37,861 nucleotides of DNA from Gammaproteobacteria bacterium (GTDB taxonomy: Bacteria; Pseudomonadota; Gammaproteobacteria; Arenicellales; Arenicellaceae): NCBI GenBank assembly GCA_013002025.1, contig JABDKW010000050.1, forward strand, positions 1 to 37,861, given 5' to 3'. The notes under the pieces are model-generated. The model was not told the DNA's origin and made no database searches. It saw only the letters and a program-made list of their open reading frames with translations. Every line of letters begins with the position of its first letter. Position 1 is the stretch's first letter. Below are positions 26,994 to 34,665 of the stretch, piece after piece. A program made the translations under genes and the position numbers.

Positions 26994-27066
26994 CAAATCT
27001 CGTACGACGCACCCTGTAAAGTATTCGGTATTTATCTGGCGCTAAAATTCCGTGCGCACATCAGAA

Positions 27067-27639
27067 CTAAACGGCCTGACTGAACTCCGCCACTGAAAAC
27101 ATCTGTCGGCTGCGCTCATCGAAGGCCACCGCCGCTGTTTTGCGCGGAATGAACCGATCGACCCGAATCCCGGTGTAGAACGCGTTTTCGGTGAGCTGCG
27201 GTATATCGCCAATCAAGATAACCTTGAACACAAGGTTGTTGCGTCGAGCGAAACCGGCAATACGGGACAACATGGATAAGGCCTCGCGCTCAGCATACTG
27301 CGCGCCCTGCACCATCAGCACAACACGCTCCAGGTGGCGCAGTGCCTCACAGGCCACTCGATAGTAGGAGTCCTCACCCGAACCCAGGTTCGGAGATCGC
27401 GAGTCCTGCACCAACCCTAAAGTGAAATTGAACACAATTTGCTTCTTGTTGAGTCCGTTGCCATCCAGAATTACAGCATTCGCTTGTGCTTGCTGGGCGG
27501 CTCGCTGCACCGAAGTGCGCTGTTGTTGCAGGGTACCGGCCACCGCTTTAGAACTGACGGCCGTGAACACATCGTCTCCCTCGATGATGTCCACAACGCG
27601 TCTACCTAATCCATCAAGTCTATTCATTAAAATACCCAT
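27067..27639 (-). CDS. Uncharacterised protein resembling a P-loop-less AAA+ ATPase domain
   Basis: From the ATG at 27639 (TAGG element 9 nt upstream; a TTG at 27648 would add three residues) the protein has 190 residues, with no signal peptide or TM helix. I recognise no named family. By eye, NAVILDGNGLNKKQIVFNFTLGL through VVLMVQGAQYAERE to VFKVILIGDIPQL follows the same order and spacing as the GspA segment VALILNANINETELL, TVLIIDEAQLLGRD, IILIGQPEL encoded at 8271-10310. No Walker A precedes it, and the Walker B Asp-Glu is Gln-Gly. It may be a non-catalytic member of the ExeA/DamX-type AAA group or a relic under continued use. The intact 190-codon frame argues for a functional protein. 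It is convergent with the desaturase-like gene. Confidence 0.65.
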   Translation of the reverse strand: MGILMNRLDGLGRRVVDIIEGDDVFTAVSSKAVAGTLQQQRTSVQRAAQQAQANAVILDGNGLNKKQIVFNFTLGLVQDSRSPNLGSGEDSYYRVACEALRHLERVVLMVQGAQYAEREALSMLSRIAGFARRNNLVFKVILIGDIPQLTENAFYTGIRVDRFIPRKTAAVAFDERSRQMFSVAEFSQAV

Positions 27640-27854
27640 AGTTACCAACCTACCCGCGAAAAGATTTACCCTCTTTATAAAATTTTAAAAAGCCTCAGAA
27701 TTGGGTCACCGCCAACTGCCTGCCAGCCTTTTTTCACACTTGCAGTCTAGCGGCAGCCCATAACAAAAAAAGCGCTTTTTACAAAAACATTTTTTGCTGG
27801 ACAATCGTTGCCTTAAATGCCGAAAATGGCGCAAATATGGTCTGAAATTCATAA

Positions 27855-27871
27855 GACTTTAGTCCCGATTG
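27855..27871 (+). promoter_or_regulatory. Second copy of the GACTTTAGTC-GATTG motif
   Basis: GACTTTAGTC (27855-27864) is followed two bases later by GATTG. The core is identical to the palindrome in front of the giant-protein operon. It lies about 215 bp upstream of the AAA-like gene, in opposite orientation to its companion. It may mark a shared regulator or be coincidence. Confidence 0.3.
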
Positions 27872-27953
27872 ACGTTTAATGTCAGGCGAGTGGCGCGAAT
27901 TGTTAGCGGGTTTTTGGGTAAAAATTGGCGTCGCGAGGTTGTTTTTTTGTGAA

Positions 27954-27964
27954 TGGTGGGCCGT
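27954..27964 (-). pseudogene. tRNA-Lys 3'-end relic (copy 3, interrupted)
   Basis: TGGTGGGCCGT equals the last 11 nt of the intact tRNA, including CCA, and is preceded by the shared GAA flank and a T-rich terminator remnant. The next tRNA bases (GCGCGATT) reappear only at 28013-28020, after 48 unrelated bases, so this copy is broken. Confidence 0.55.
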
Positions 27965-28131
27965 CGGCAACAGCTCCTTGCGTTGCTCTACCTCCAGCAT
28001 CCTTGCCGTCGGGCGCGATTGCGCTCCTCATCCCTGAGTCGCGTCGCTTCGCGACCGCCCGTCGGGCGTCCAATTTTGCTCCAGGCAAAATTGGCGAACG
28101 GACGCGTTCAACTCGGCAACAACCTTCAGTT

Positions 28132-28169
28132 CAAATAAAAATGCCCGCGCGAGGCGGGCTTTTTATTTG
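28132..28169. terminator. Duplicated Rho-independent terminator, copy A
   Basis: CAAATAAAAA and TTTTTATTTG flank a GCCCGC/GCGGGC stem with loop GCGAG. It is symmetric, so it can act on both strands, and is a copy of the terminator behind the intact tRNA-Lys. Confidence 0.85.
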
Positions 28170-28171
28170 AA

Positions 28172-28190
28172 TGGTGGGCCGTGCGCGATT
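28172..28190 (-). pseudogene. tRNA-Lys 3'-end relic (copy 2)
   Basis: Nineteen bases identical to the 3' end of the intact tRNA-Lys: CCA, acceptor 3' strand, T-stem 3' strand and the end of the T-loop. Similarity stops abruptly inside the T-loop. It forms the end of the 120-bp repeat copy A. Confidence 0.75.
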
Positions 28191-28237
28191 ACTCGGCGCT
28201 TCCTGCGCCTCGCCCTGCGGGCCGGCCTGCGGCCGTT

Positions 28238-28357
28238 CAATTTTGCTCCAGGCAAAATTGGCGAACGGACGCGTTCAACTCGGCAACAACCTTCAATTCA
28301 AATAAAAATGCCCGCGCGAGGCGGGCTTTTTATTTGAATGGTGGGCCGTGCGCGATT
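28238..28357. repeat. 120-bp direct repeat, copy B (overlaps the intact tRNA-Lys 3' end)
   Basis: Second copy of the repeat at 28071-28190. Its tRNA-proximal 19 bases are the real 3' end of tRNA-Lys. Near-identity implies a recent duplication or ongoing gene conversion. Confidence 0.95.
28299..28336 (-). terminator. Terminator of the tRNA-Lys transcript
   Basis: A GCCCGC/GCGGGC stem between A- and T-rich arms starts 2 nt after the encoded CCA. This is the expected end of the tRNA transcript. Confidence 0.9.
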
Positions 28358-28414
28358 CGAACGCGCGACCACCTGATTAAAAGTCAGATGCTCTACCAAC
28401 TGAGCTAACGGCCC
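28339..28414 (-). tRNA. tRNA-Lys (anticodon UUU)
   Basis: A complete 76-nt tRNA with encoded CCA. The acceptor GGGCCGU pairs with ACGGCCC. D-arm GCUC/GAGC and anticodon stem UCUGA/UCAGG enclose the loop CUUUUAA (anticodon UUU). T-stem GCGCG/CGCGC closes around UUCGAAU. It has its own sigma70-like promoter (28509-28537) and terminator (28299-28336). Confidence 0.98.
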
Positions 28415-28440
28415 TTGTATTCATTTTGTCTCGAAGCGAT

Positions 28441-28457
28441 TGAGCTAACGGCCCTTG
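28441..28457 (-). pseudogene. tRNA-Lys 5'-end relic between promoter and intact tRNA
   Basis: The 17 bases are identical to 28401-28417, i.e. CAA flank plus the first 14 nt of tRNA-Lys (acceptor 5' strand and start of the D-arm). They lie 40 bp upstream of the intact gene and downstream of its promoter, as expected for a deleted first copy of a tandem array. Confidence 0.75.
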
Positions 28458-28508
28458 CTTCGTGGTCCGGCGATCGATCTGCTGATCGGTGGCCGAAAAA
28501 GAGGCGTG

Positions 28509-28537
28509 ATTATCTTGGCATTGGGGGTTTGGGTCAA
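28509..28537 (-). promoter_or_regulatory. Sigma70-type promoter of the tRNA-Lys unit
   Basis: On the minus strand TTGACC (28537-28532) and GATAAT (28514-28509) are separated by exactly 17 bp. A GC-rich discriminator (CACGCC) follows, as in stringently controlled stable-RNA promoters. The start would fall near 28502, about 88 nt before the intact tRNA. Confidence 0.8.
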
Positions 28538-28568
28538 CCTTTTTTAGCCAGTAATGCAGCTTCAATGC

Positions 28569-30029
28569 CTAGCTTAGAATGATGATCAACTCCGCCAGAG
28601 AAATGCTTAATGTGGAGTATATGATGGCTTTGGTGGTGTAGATGTTCACATCATGGGCGGTCTTTTTCTCTGCCATGCCCAACCCCACGACGATAAGGGG
28701 TACCAGGGCGCTGTACACCCAGATCTTGAGCCAGAAATAACTACGCTCGATCTCGATCGGGGTAACCTGCAGGGTTTGCACCGGATCTTCGATGCCAAAC
28801 AGCATCCGAGCCGCAATAAGCCCGCCGATCCATAGGCCCAGCGCGAACCAGAGGATGGTGCTGACCATTGCTGCAAACATGGCAATCACAGCCGGTGCGG
28901 TCAGGTACTGGGCGGGCGGTACCTGTAGGAAATTGAGAGCCTGTACCTGCCGGCCGCGCACCATCTCGCCCAGCCAGTTGCAGACGATGCTGCCAGACCG
29001 TGCCGAATACAGCATGCCACCAATGGCCGGTGCCAGATACAACACGTACACGCCGCCCATCATATCGAGGATTTTTTCCGGCGTAATAAACACCGCCAGT
29101 ACCCCGGTTAAGGCGGTGTCGGTGAGCATTTTGACCACGGCGATAACCGTCGATCCAAGCATCATGCCGACCAACGCAAAAAATAAAGCGCCGCTGAGGA
29201 AAGCCAGAAAGTAGGTATAGGCGGCTATGCGTAGCTCATCGACTGGGGAGCGCGGCCAGTGCGGCAAACTTGCCAGCGCCCGCAGCGCACTGCGCACGCC
29301 GTTTGGAAACACCCATTGGCGGGGGCGCCGCGCTGACATGGAATTAGCCGCTTTCGGGGTCGCCTCGCCGAGGCGTGCCTGCAATTCCATCTGCCGCTGT
29401 CGGGCATCTTCCTCATGGGCGGCTGCCTGCGGCCATTGCGCCAGCAACGCCAGTTTACCCCCATGCATTCGATAAACATGCGTTGCAATGCGGGCGATGT
29501 AGAAAGGGTTGTGTGAAATAGTGATCGCAGCCTTAGTATCCGCCGCTGTTAACCCACGTACCGTGTCCGACAGGCGCTGCAGGTTGGCGACATCCAAGCC
29601 CGCGTCTGGTTCATCAAACAATAACAAATTGGGTTGGGTTACCAGCGCTCTGGCGATGGCCACTCGCCGCTTTTGCCCACCGCTTAGTTGGCTAACCACA
29701 TGTTCATGCAGCCCGGCATCAATATTCAGGTCTGCCAATAACGCCGCCGTATCACGGCTTGAGCGGGTGTAGCGCGCCACCAAATCAAGATTTTGCTTCA
29801 CATTCAGGTGATCCAGCAATGCGCCCTGCTGCATGACCATGGTGCTGCTGTGTTGGCCCAGGTTAATCGATTGAGACTGTTGCTCCGCAATCAACGTCAA
29901 CAGTGTCGACTTACCGCAACCGCTGTCACCTACAATGACCACATGCTGACCTGCTTGGACCTGCAGGTTCAAACCCTGGATCAGCGCCTGGTCACCAATG
30001 CGGTGCTGCAGGTTATCGATGCTTAACAT
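28569..30029 (-). CDS. Fused ABC transporter: ATPase plus MlaE-type permease
   Basis: From the ATG at 30029 (a TTG at 30050 would add seven residues) the protein is 486 residues and has two parts. Residues about 1-205 are an ABC ATPase: Walker [10 protein letters not shown], signature LSGGQKRR, Walker [13 protein letters not shown] and the H-loop ISHNP. Residues about 255-486 are an integral membrane domain with about five or six helices and the MlaE/PF02405 pattern: [17 protein letters not shown], then [23 protein letters not shown]. MlaFE-type systems move phospholipids or other lipids between inner and outer membranes, normally with separate ATPase and permease chains. No MCE-domain substrate-binding gene (mlaD-like) is adjacent. 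The start lies 17 bp inside the queC end, so translation is probably coupled to queC. Confidence 0.82.
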   Translation of the reverse strand: MLSIDNLQHRIGDQALIQGLNLQVQAGQHVVIVGDSGCGKSTLLTLIAEQQSQSINLGQHSSTMVMQQGALLDHLNVKQNLDLVARYTRSSRDTAALLADLNIDAGLHEHVVSQLSGGQKRRVAIARALVTQPNLLLFDEPDAGLDVANLQRLSDTVRGLTAADTKAAITISHNPFYIARIATHVYRMHGGKLALLAQWPQAAAHEEDARQRQMELQARLGEATPKAANSMSARRPRQWVFPNGVRSALRALASLPHWPRSPVDELRIAAYTYFLAFLSGALFFALVGMMLGSTVIAVVKMLTDTALTGVLAVFITPEKILDMMGGVYVLYLAPAIGGMLYSARSGSIVCNWLGEMVRGRQVQALNFLQVPPAQYLTAPAVIAMFAAMVSTILWFALGLWIGGLIAARMLFGIEDPVQTLQVTPIEIERSYFWLKIWVYSALVPLIVVGLGMAEKKTAHDVNIYTTKAIIYSTLSISLAELIIILS

Positions 30030-30699
30030 GCGTCGCCAGAGCGGGGTCAATCAAGCCGGCGGCCGCAAAGCCAGCAGCTCTTAACCGACAGGAATCACAC
30101 ACACCACACACACTGCCGACCGAATCCGGGTCGTAACACGAAATGGTATTCGCGTAGTCCACGCCCAGCGCAATGCCGGTGTTAATGATCTCAGCCTTGG
30201 TCATCTTAATAAGCGGCGCTGCTATGCGAACTGGCTTGCCCTCTACACCGGTTTTGGTGGCGACATCGGCCAGCGCCTGAAACGCCGCAATAAACTCAGG
30301 GCGACAGTCCGGATAGCCGGAATAATCAACCGCATTGGCACCGATGAAAATGGCCTCGGCTTCCAATACCTCGGCCCAGCCCAACGCCACTGACAGAAAA
30401 ACAGTGTTGCGGGCCGGCACATAGGTCACAGGAATTTCGTCGCCGGTGCCGGTCGGCACGTCAATCGCCTGATCGGTTAATGCAGAGCCACCAAAATTAC
30501 CGATATCAATTTTTACTACACGGTGTTCCTGTGCGCCGCCCGCTCGAGCCACATCCGCCGCGCGCTGCAATTCAATGCGATGGCGCTGGCCATAATCCAT
30601 GCTCAGCGCATAGCATTGATAACCCTCATCCTGCGCCATTGCCAAAACGGTGGCTGAATCCAGCCCGCCTGACACGAGTATCACGGCCTTGGCGCTCAT
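30013..30699 (-). CDS. queC: 7-cyano-7-deazaguanine (preQ0) synthase
   Basis: ATP-dependent cytoplasmic enzyme converting 7-carboxy-7-deazaguanine to preQ0 for queuosine tRNA modification. The 228-residue length is standard. The PP-loop [12 protein letters not shown] is near the N-terminus (about 9-20). [11 protein letters not shown] follows, and the C-terminal zinc site is [20 protein letters not shown] (C-x8-C-x2-C-x2-C). Its ATG overlaps the queE stop as ATGA, so queE and queC are translationally coupled, and the fused ABC transporter follows with a 17-bp overlap. Confidence 0.97.
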   Translation of the reverse strand: MSAKAVILVSGGLDSATVLAMAQDEGYQCYALSMDYGQRHRIELQRAADVARAGGAQEHRVVKIDIGNFGGSALTDQAIDVPTGTGDEIPVTYVPARNTVFLSVALGWAEVLEAEAIFIGANAVDYSGYPDCRPEFIAAFQALADVATKTGVEGKPVRIAAPLIKMTKAEIINTGIALGVDYANTISCYDPDSVGSVCGVCDSCRLRAAGFAAAGLIDPALATHVKHR

Positions 30700-31337
30700 C
30701 TACCCGCCTCGTTGTTCCACAATATTTTATGCAGTTGCACCTGCATGCGCACCGCCAGTTTGTCGCGCACAATCCAGTCGGCCAGCTGAGTGGCATCGAG
30801 CTGCTCTGCCGAGGGCGAAAAAAACACTTCACACCGGTCGCTCAATTGGCGTTCGGTGACTTGCTTGCTGGCCCACTGATAATCGGCCTCGTTACACAAT
30901 ACAAATTTCAAGGCGTCGGATGATTTTATGTGTTCAAGATTGCCGTATTTATTGTTCGGCTCTTCGCCGGAGGCCGGCGTTTTCACATCCAGCACAATGT
31001 ATACGCGTGGATCAACTGAGGAAATATCGATGGCGCCGCCAGTCTCCAGGCTTACCTGGTATCCGCGGTCACATAATTCGCTCAACAGGGCGAAGCAGTT
31101 CGGCTGGGCCAGAGGTTCACCACCGGTTACGGTGACATGCTTGGTCGCGAACGACTCAACTTCGGCCACAATGTCGTTGAGCGCCATTTTGCTGCCGCCG
31201 TGAAACGCATAGGCAGTATCACAGTACACACAGCGCATGGGGCAGCCAGTGAGGCGCACGAACACCGTCGGCCAACCAATGGTGCCGGCTTCTCCCTGAA
31301 TGGAGTGAAAAATTTCAGTGATTTTGAGCGCAGTCAT
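30696..31337 (-). CDS. queE: 7-carboxy-7-deazaguanine synthase
   Basis: Radical-SAM enzyme that contracts 6-carboxytetrahydropterin to CDG in the queuosine pathway. From the ATG at 31337 ([18 protein letters not shown]) it is 213 residues, the usual size; the open frame up to 31481 adds 48 residues unrelated to QueE and would run into cpoB. Motifs are FHSIQGEAG, the cluster CPMRCVYC (C-x3-C-x2-C) and TVTGGEPL. It lies 46 bp after cpoB and overlaps queC by 4 bp. queD is not in the window. Confidence 0.95.
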   Translation of the reverse strand: MTALKITEIFHSIQGEAGTIGWPTVFVRLTGCPMRCVYCDTAYAFHGGSKMALNDIVAEVESFATKHVTVTGGEPLAQPNCFALLSELCDRGYQVSLETGGAIDISSVDPRVYIVLDVKTPASGEEPNNKYGNLEHIKSSDALKFVLCNEADYQWASKQVTERQLSDRCEVFFSPSAEQLDATQLADWIVRDKLAVRMQVQLHKILWNNEAGR

Positions 31338-31383
31338 AACAGGCGGCTGGCGCAGTCCGTGAGGCCAATATCCCTTGCTTAGG

Positions 31384-32673
31384 TCAATTCTCCAACGCTG
31401 CCAATCGGTTTTTAGCCGCGTGCACGGCGTCTGAGCGCGGGTGGTACTGGATAATCTCGTTGAGCAGTATGCGGGCCTCAATTAAATTGCCCTGCTCCTG
31501 CTCAATGTACGCCGTTCGTAACATAGCCCCGGGCACCCGCGCACTTTGCGGGTAGTTATCCAGAAACAATTTGAAATACTGTTTCGAGGTGGCCAAATCA
31601 CGCGCCAGAAAGCTGGATTCGCCAATCCAGTAATGCGCGTCGCCGGCTAAATTACCCTGCGGGTGCTGCAAAATCTGCTGTTGAAAAATCACGATGGCTT
31701 CCGAAAACTTGCCCTGCTTAACCAGATTAAAGCCCTGGTCGTAGTATTCCTGCTCCGGTAACACGCGGGGTGCGGGCGGGGCAACAGCGGGCGCCGCATT
31801 GGCCGGCGCAGCGACATTGGGCACGCTCACAACCGGACCGTTACCAGCGGTGCCTGCAGCGGCAATCGAAGCATTATTCTGTACGGTAGCAGCAGCCTGG
31901 CCAGTTGAGCCATCGCGTACCGACGGTGGTGACAATGTGACAGTTTGGCCTGGTTGAACACTGTTATTTTGCGGCGTAGCTGGCTGCGCGACCCGTAGTG
32001 TAGGTGTGGGCGTAGATAACGGTTGCTGGCCTGCTGCAGAGTCAGCAGGCGCTGCAGTGGGCGCGGTGTTGGGCGCCGCAGCGCGTGACCCTGGGGAGCC
32101 AATCGAGCGATCAACCACCGGCGCATAGCCGTCGTTGATCGGCGGCACTGGTCGCTGCCCCGCGTCGATGGGCACATCTTTTGCGGAAACCACTTGCTGT
32201 GAGTCGGCGGCACTGGACGGCCGGTAAAAGCCGCCGGAAGGAGCAGTGTTGCTGGTCGGTGGCACGCTGCCCGTGGGCGTTGGTGCGGAACCCGCACCGC
32301 TACTTTGGGTGGGGCCTGGCGCAACCGGATCGGTTAGTGGCGGTATATAGGCTGCACCCGGGTTTGCTGCCGGGGCGGTATTGGCGGCGGCAGTCGCGCC
32401 GGCCGCGCCCACATATGAACTACCACTGCTGTACGATGGCGCGGTCTGCGCTGGCGTCGCAGGCGCAGCTGAGGCTGATTGGCGTTGCATACGTTGCAGC
32501 TGATGGGCCTGCCGTTCAACCATATCTCGCAATTCTGCAACTTCATCGCGTAGCGCCTGCACCTCGAGCAACAGGCGGGCTTCTGCGCTGCCCGATTGAG
32601 CTATCGTATGGCCAGATATAAAAAACGGGGCAACACACAGTGTTACCCCGATGATTTTAGTTACGCGCTTCAT
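31384..32673 (-). CDS. cpoB: Cell division coordinator CpoB (YbgF) with an expanded linker
   Basis: Periplasmic Tol-Pal-associated protein that couples outer-membrane constriction to peptidoglycan synthesis. A signal peptide (about 1-25) precedes a trimerising coiled coil (about 31-64, LLEVQALRDEVAELRDMVE). A Ser/Pro/Ala/Gln-rich linker covers about residues 67-306. The C-terminal three-TPR domain (EQEYYDQGFNLVKQGKFSEA ... DAVHAAKNRLAALE) occupies 307-429. The two folded ends are standard, but E. coli CpoB is only about 260 residues, so about 240 linker residues are unusual. It follows pal by 121 bp as in the classic tol-pal order. Confidence 0.93.
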   Translation of the reverse strand: MKRVTKIIGVTLCVAPFFISGHTIAQSGSAEARLLLEVQALRDEVAELRDMVERQAHQLQRMQRQSASAAPATPAQTAPSYSSGSSYVGAAGATAAANTAPAANPGAAYIPPLTDPVAPGPTQSSGAGSAPTPTGSVPPTSNTAPSGGFYRPSSAADSQQVVSAKDVPIDAGQRPVPPINDGYAPVVDRSIGSPGSRAAAPNTAPTAAPADSAAGQQPLSTPTPTLRVAQPATPQNNSVQPGQTVTLSPPSVRDGSTGQAAATVQNNASIAAAGTAGNGPVVSVPNVAAPANAAPAVAPPAPRVLPEQEYYDQGFNLVKQGKFSEAIVIFQQQILQHPQGNLAGDAHYWIGESSFLARDLATSKQYFKLFLDNYPQSARVPGAMLRTAYIEQEQGNLIEARILLNEIIQYHPRSDAVHAAKNRLAALEN

Positions 32674-32794
32674 AAGTAGTTCGCCGCTTAATAGTAATTC
32701 ACCGCTAATGCGTGCTACCAGTCCCCGCGTCGAGCTGACCAGCGAAGATGGTGCTCATTTAGCGTCGGCGCAAGGCGGATAAAACTACCTGATT

Positions 32795-33313
32795 CTAGTA
32801 TAAGATTTCCACGCGCCGGTTTTTTTGCCACGCGGCCTCATTGTGCGCACGATCAACTGGGCGTTCTTCGCCAAAGGAAACCACTTGCAATGAGCTGTTA
32901 CCGGCACCCACTGAACTCATCAGATTAGCCACGGCTTGTGAACGACGCTCGCCCAATGCCAGGTTGTAATCACGGGTGCCGCGCTCATCTGCATGGCCTT
33001 CCAGTTTTACCTTTGCGCCACCTCGGCGTCGCAACTCATTAGCATGCGCAGTTGCAATCACCTCAGAGCGACGGTCAATGGCTGAGCTGTTGTACTCGAA
33101 ATATACCGTTGTGTAGTCCAGCGGATTGCCTGCGATGCCGAGAGCACGCAACTGATCGGCCGACATACCAACGCCATAGGGGTCGTTATTGGTTTGCGTT
33201 ACCACCGGTGCTGTTTCCTGAACCGGCTCGGGCGCCTCTTTCTTTTTGCCAGCGCAAGCGGTCAAGGTCAATGCAAAAATTACAGTAAGTAATAGACCAT
33301 AATTACGTTTCAT
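32795..33313 (-). CDS. pal: Peptidoglycan-associated lipoprotein
   Basis: Outer-membrane lipoprotein that binds peptidoglycan and TolB during envelope constriction. A lipoprotein signal (MKRNYGLLLTVIFALTLTAC) ends in lipobox LTAC with Cys20 as the lipidated residue. The OmpA-like domain contains VYFEYNSSAID, EGHADERGTRDYN and LGERRSQAV, with the Asp and Arg that contact diaminopimelate. At 172 residues it is of normal length. The ATG at 33313 follows GGAGTG. It lies 52 bp after tolB. Confidence 0.98.
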   Translation of the reverse strand: MKRNYGLLLTVIFALTLTACAGKKKEAPEPVQETAPVVTQTNNDPYGVGMSADQLRALGIAGNPLDYTTVYFEYNSSAIDRRSEVIATAHANELRRRGGAKVKLEGHADERGTRDYNLALGERRSQAVANLMSSVGAGNSSLQVVSFGEERPVDRAHNEAAWQKNRRVEILY

Positions 33314-33365
33314 AGTTCACTCCAAGTTGTGTATTTGCCGTAGATGATTACAACAGTTTAGTTTA

Positions 33366-34664
33366 TTACTTTAACGTTGACCACGCCGGCTCTCGTACGT
33401 CACCGCTGATAAATTCTAATCGGGTTCTGACTCGACCATCTGATGAGGACACTACCAATGCTGGTTCGAAGCCGTATTCCGTGGCATACAATACCATGTC
33501 TCCATTCGGAGAAAAACTAGGAGATTCATCAAATTTCGAACGCGTAAGCCAAGTAAGTTCGCCGCTTTCCACATCCATTACCACGATCTGGCCGCCTTCA
33601 TGCACCATTACCATTCGGCTGCCATCGTAATCGAATGATGCATTGGCGTTTTCCTCGCCCTCGAAGGTGACTCTGGTGGTCGCGCCGCCGTTCAAATCAG
33701 TGCGATAAATCTGCGGTTTGCGAGTGCGGCTTGAGGTAAATAGCAGGTTTTGCCCGTCGATGGTCCAGGCGGGTTCAGTATCGATGGCATAGTGCGTATT
33801 CACGCGTCGGTGCTGGCCGGTCAGAGTGTCATACACATACACATCGGGGCTGCCGTCTTTAGAAGTGCTGTACGCCAACTGGGTGCCGTCCGGCGACCAG
33901 GCCGGCGCGCTGTTGATGCCTTTAAATGATGCAATGGTCTTATGTTGGCCAGTGCGCAGTTCCAATACCTTAATGACCGACCCACCATCTGAAAATGCGA
34001 CGAAGGCGATCTTACTGCCATCCGGCGACCAGGAGGGCGACAATAGCGGTCGCCAGGACGCATAAACTTCCTGCTCGCCATAGCCGTCCCAGTCAGCCAC
34101 CATCAAACGATGACGAAAACGCTGAAATTCAATTTCCGAGCGCTTCATAAATGCAATACGGGAGTTAAACGCCCCCGGCTTGCCGGTAAACGCTGTGTAG
34201 ATATGGTCACTGACAATGTGGGCGGCAGTTCGGAGGTCTCTCTCACGCAAATTTGGAATGCGTTTGCCAGTGCCAATTTCCTGTTCGCGCGCCACATCAA
34301 AAACATGAAACTGCAATTCGTAATTGTCGCCACCAAGCTTCCATATCTCTCCGATCACCAGTGCTTCGGCGTCAATAAAGCGCCAATCCTTGAAGCGCAC
34401 CTGATCCGTGCGGCTGGGAAAGCTCATATAGTTATTGGAGGCGATGATGTCGAATTTACCCGAGGCCCTCAGGTCGGCGGCAACAATCTGATCGATCTGA
34501 TGCTCAACGGAACCGCCGTCAACGATTTTGAACGGCACGATGGCTGTTGGAATGCCGCGCACCACCCCGCCATCGCTGGTGATTTCAATCTGTGCCTGGG
34601 CTGCGGACATGGGCAGCAGCAACAGCAATAGAAACGATAGAAAAGAGCGTGAGAACAAGGGCAT
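33366..34664 (-). CDS. tolB: Tol-Pal translocation protein TolB
   Basis: Periplasmic beta-propeller that links Pal with the TolQRA motor. The ATG at 34664 gives 432 residues, the family norm, with a signal peptide (MPLFSRSFLSFLLLLLLPMSAAQA) cleaved before QIEITSDGG. The longer frame to 34808 would lie inside tolA. An N-terminal alpha/beta domain precedes WD40-like blades with repeated SPSWSPDGSKIAF-type motifs. AGGTG precedes the ATG, which follows the tolA stop by one base, so the two are translationally coupled. Confidence 0.97.
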   Translation of the reverse strand: MPLFSRSFLSFLLLLLLPMSAAQAQIEITSDGGVVRGIPTAIVPFKIVDGGSVEHQIDQIVAADLRASGKFDIIASNNYMSFPSRTDQVRFKDWRFIDAEALVIGEIWKLGGDNYELQFHVFDVAREQEIGTGKRIPNLRERDLRTAAHIVSDHIYTAFTGKPGAFNSRIAFMKRSEIEFQRFRHRLMVADWDGYGEQEVYASWRPLLSPSWSPDGSKIAFVAFSDGGSVIKVLELRTGQHKTIASFKGINSAPAWSPDGTQLAYSTSKDGSPDVYVYDTLTGQHRRVNTHYAIDTEPAWTIDGQNLLFTSSRTRKPQIYRTDLNGGATTRVTFEGEENANASFDYDGSRMVMVHEGGQIVVMDVESGELTWLTRSKFDESPSFSPNGDMVLYATEYGFEPALVVSSSDGRVRTRLEFISGDVREPAWSTLK

Positions 34665-34665
34665 A

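Larger units (their letters stand above)
27640..28070. other. Non-coding stretch upstream of the AAA-like gene and downstream of the tRNA-Lys repeats
   Basis: No credible gene. It holds a short AAAAAGCGCTTTTT palindrome near 27768-27781, the GACTTTAGTC motif, a diverged terminator-like A-run/T-run block (about 27919-27949) and a tRNA 3'-end relic. From about 28021 it carries GC-rich back-to-back palindromes: GTCGCG/CGCGAC (28038-28055) and CGCCCG-T-CGGGCG (28056-28068). Short open frames here are artefacts of the repeats. Confidence 0.6.
28071..28190. repeat. 120-bp direct repeat, copy A
   Basis: Matches 28238-28357 at 119 of 120 positions (G/A difference at 28129 versus 28296). It contains a 9-bp-arm hairpin (CAATTTTGC, 28071-28079, with GCAAAATTG), a GC-rich terminator, and the last 19 nt of tRNA-Lys. 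Copies are offset by 167 bp and separated by 47 bp of unrelated GC-rich sequence. Confidence 0.95.

Noticed and set aside
28071-28357. CRISPR array
   Set aside because: Only two long (120 bp) copies plus a diverged one, containing terminators and tRNA ends; no short regular repeats, spacers or cas genes.
28181-28408. Plus-strand frame ending in AIRTRDHLIKSQMLYQLS
   Set aside because: This is the well-known spurious translation across the antisense strand of tRNA-Lys.
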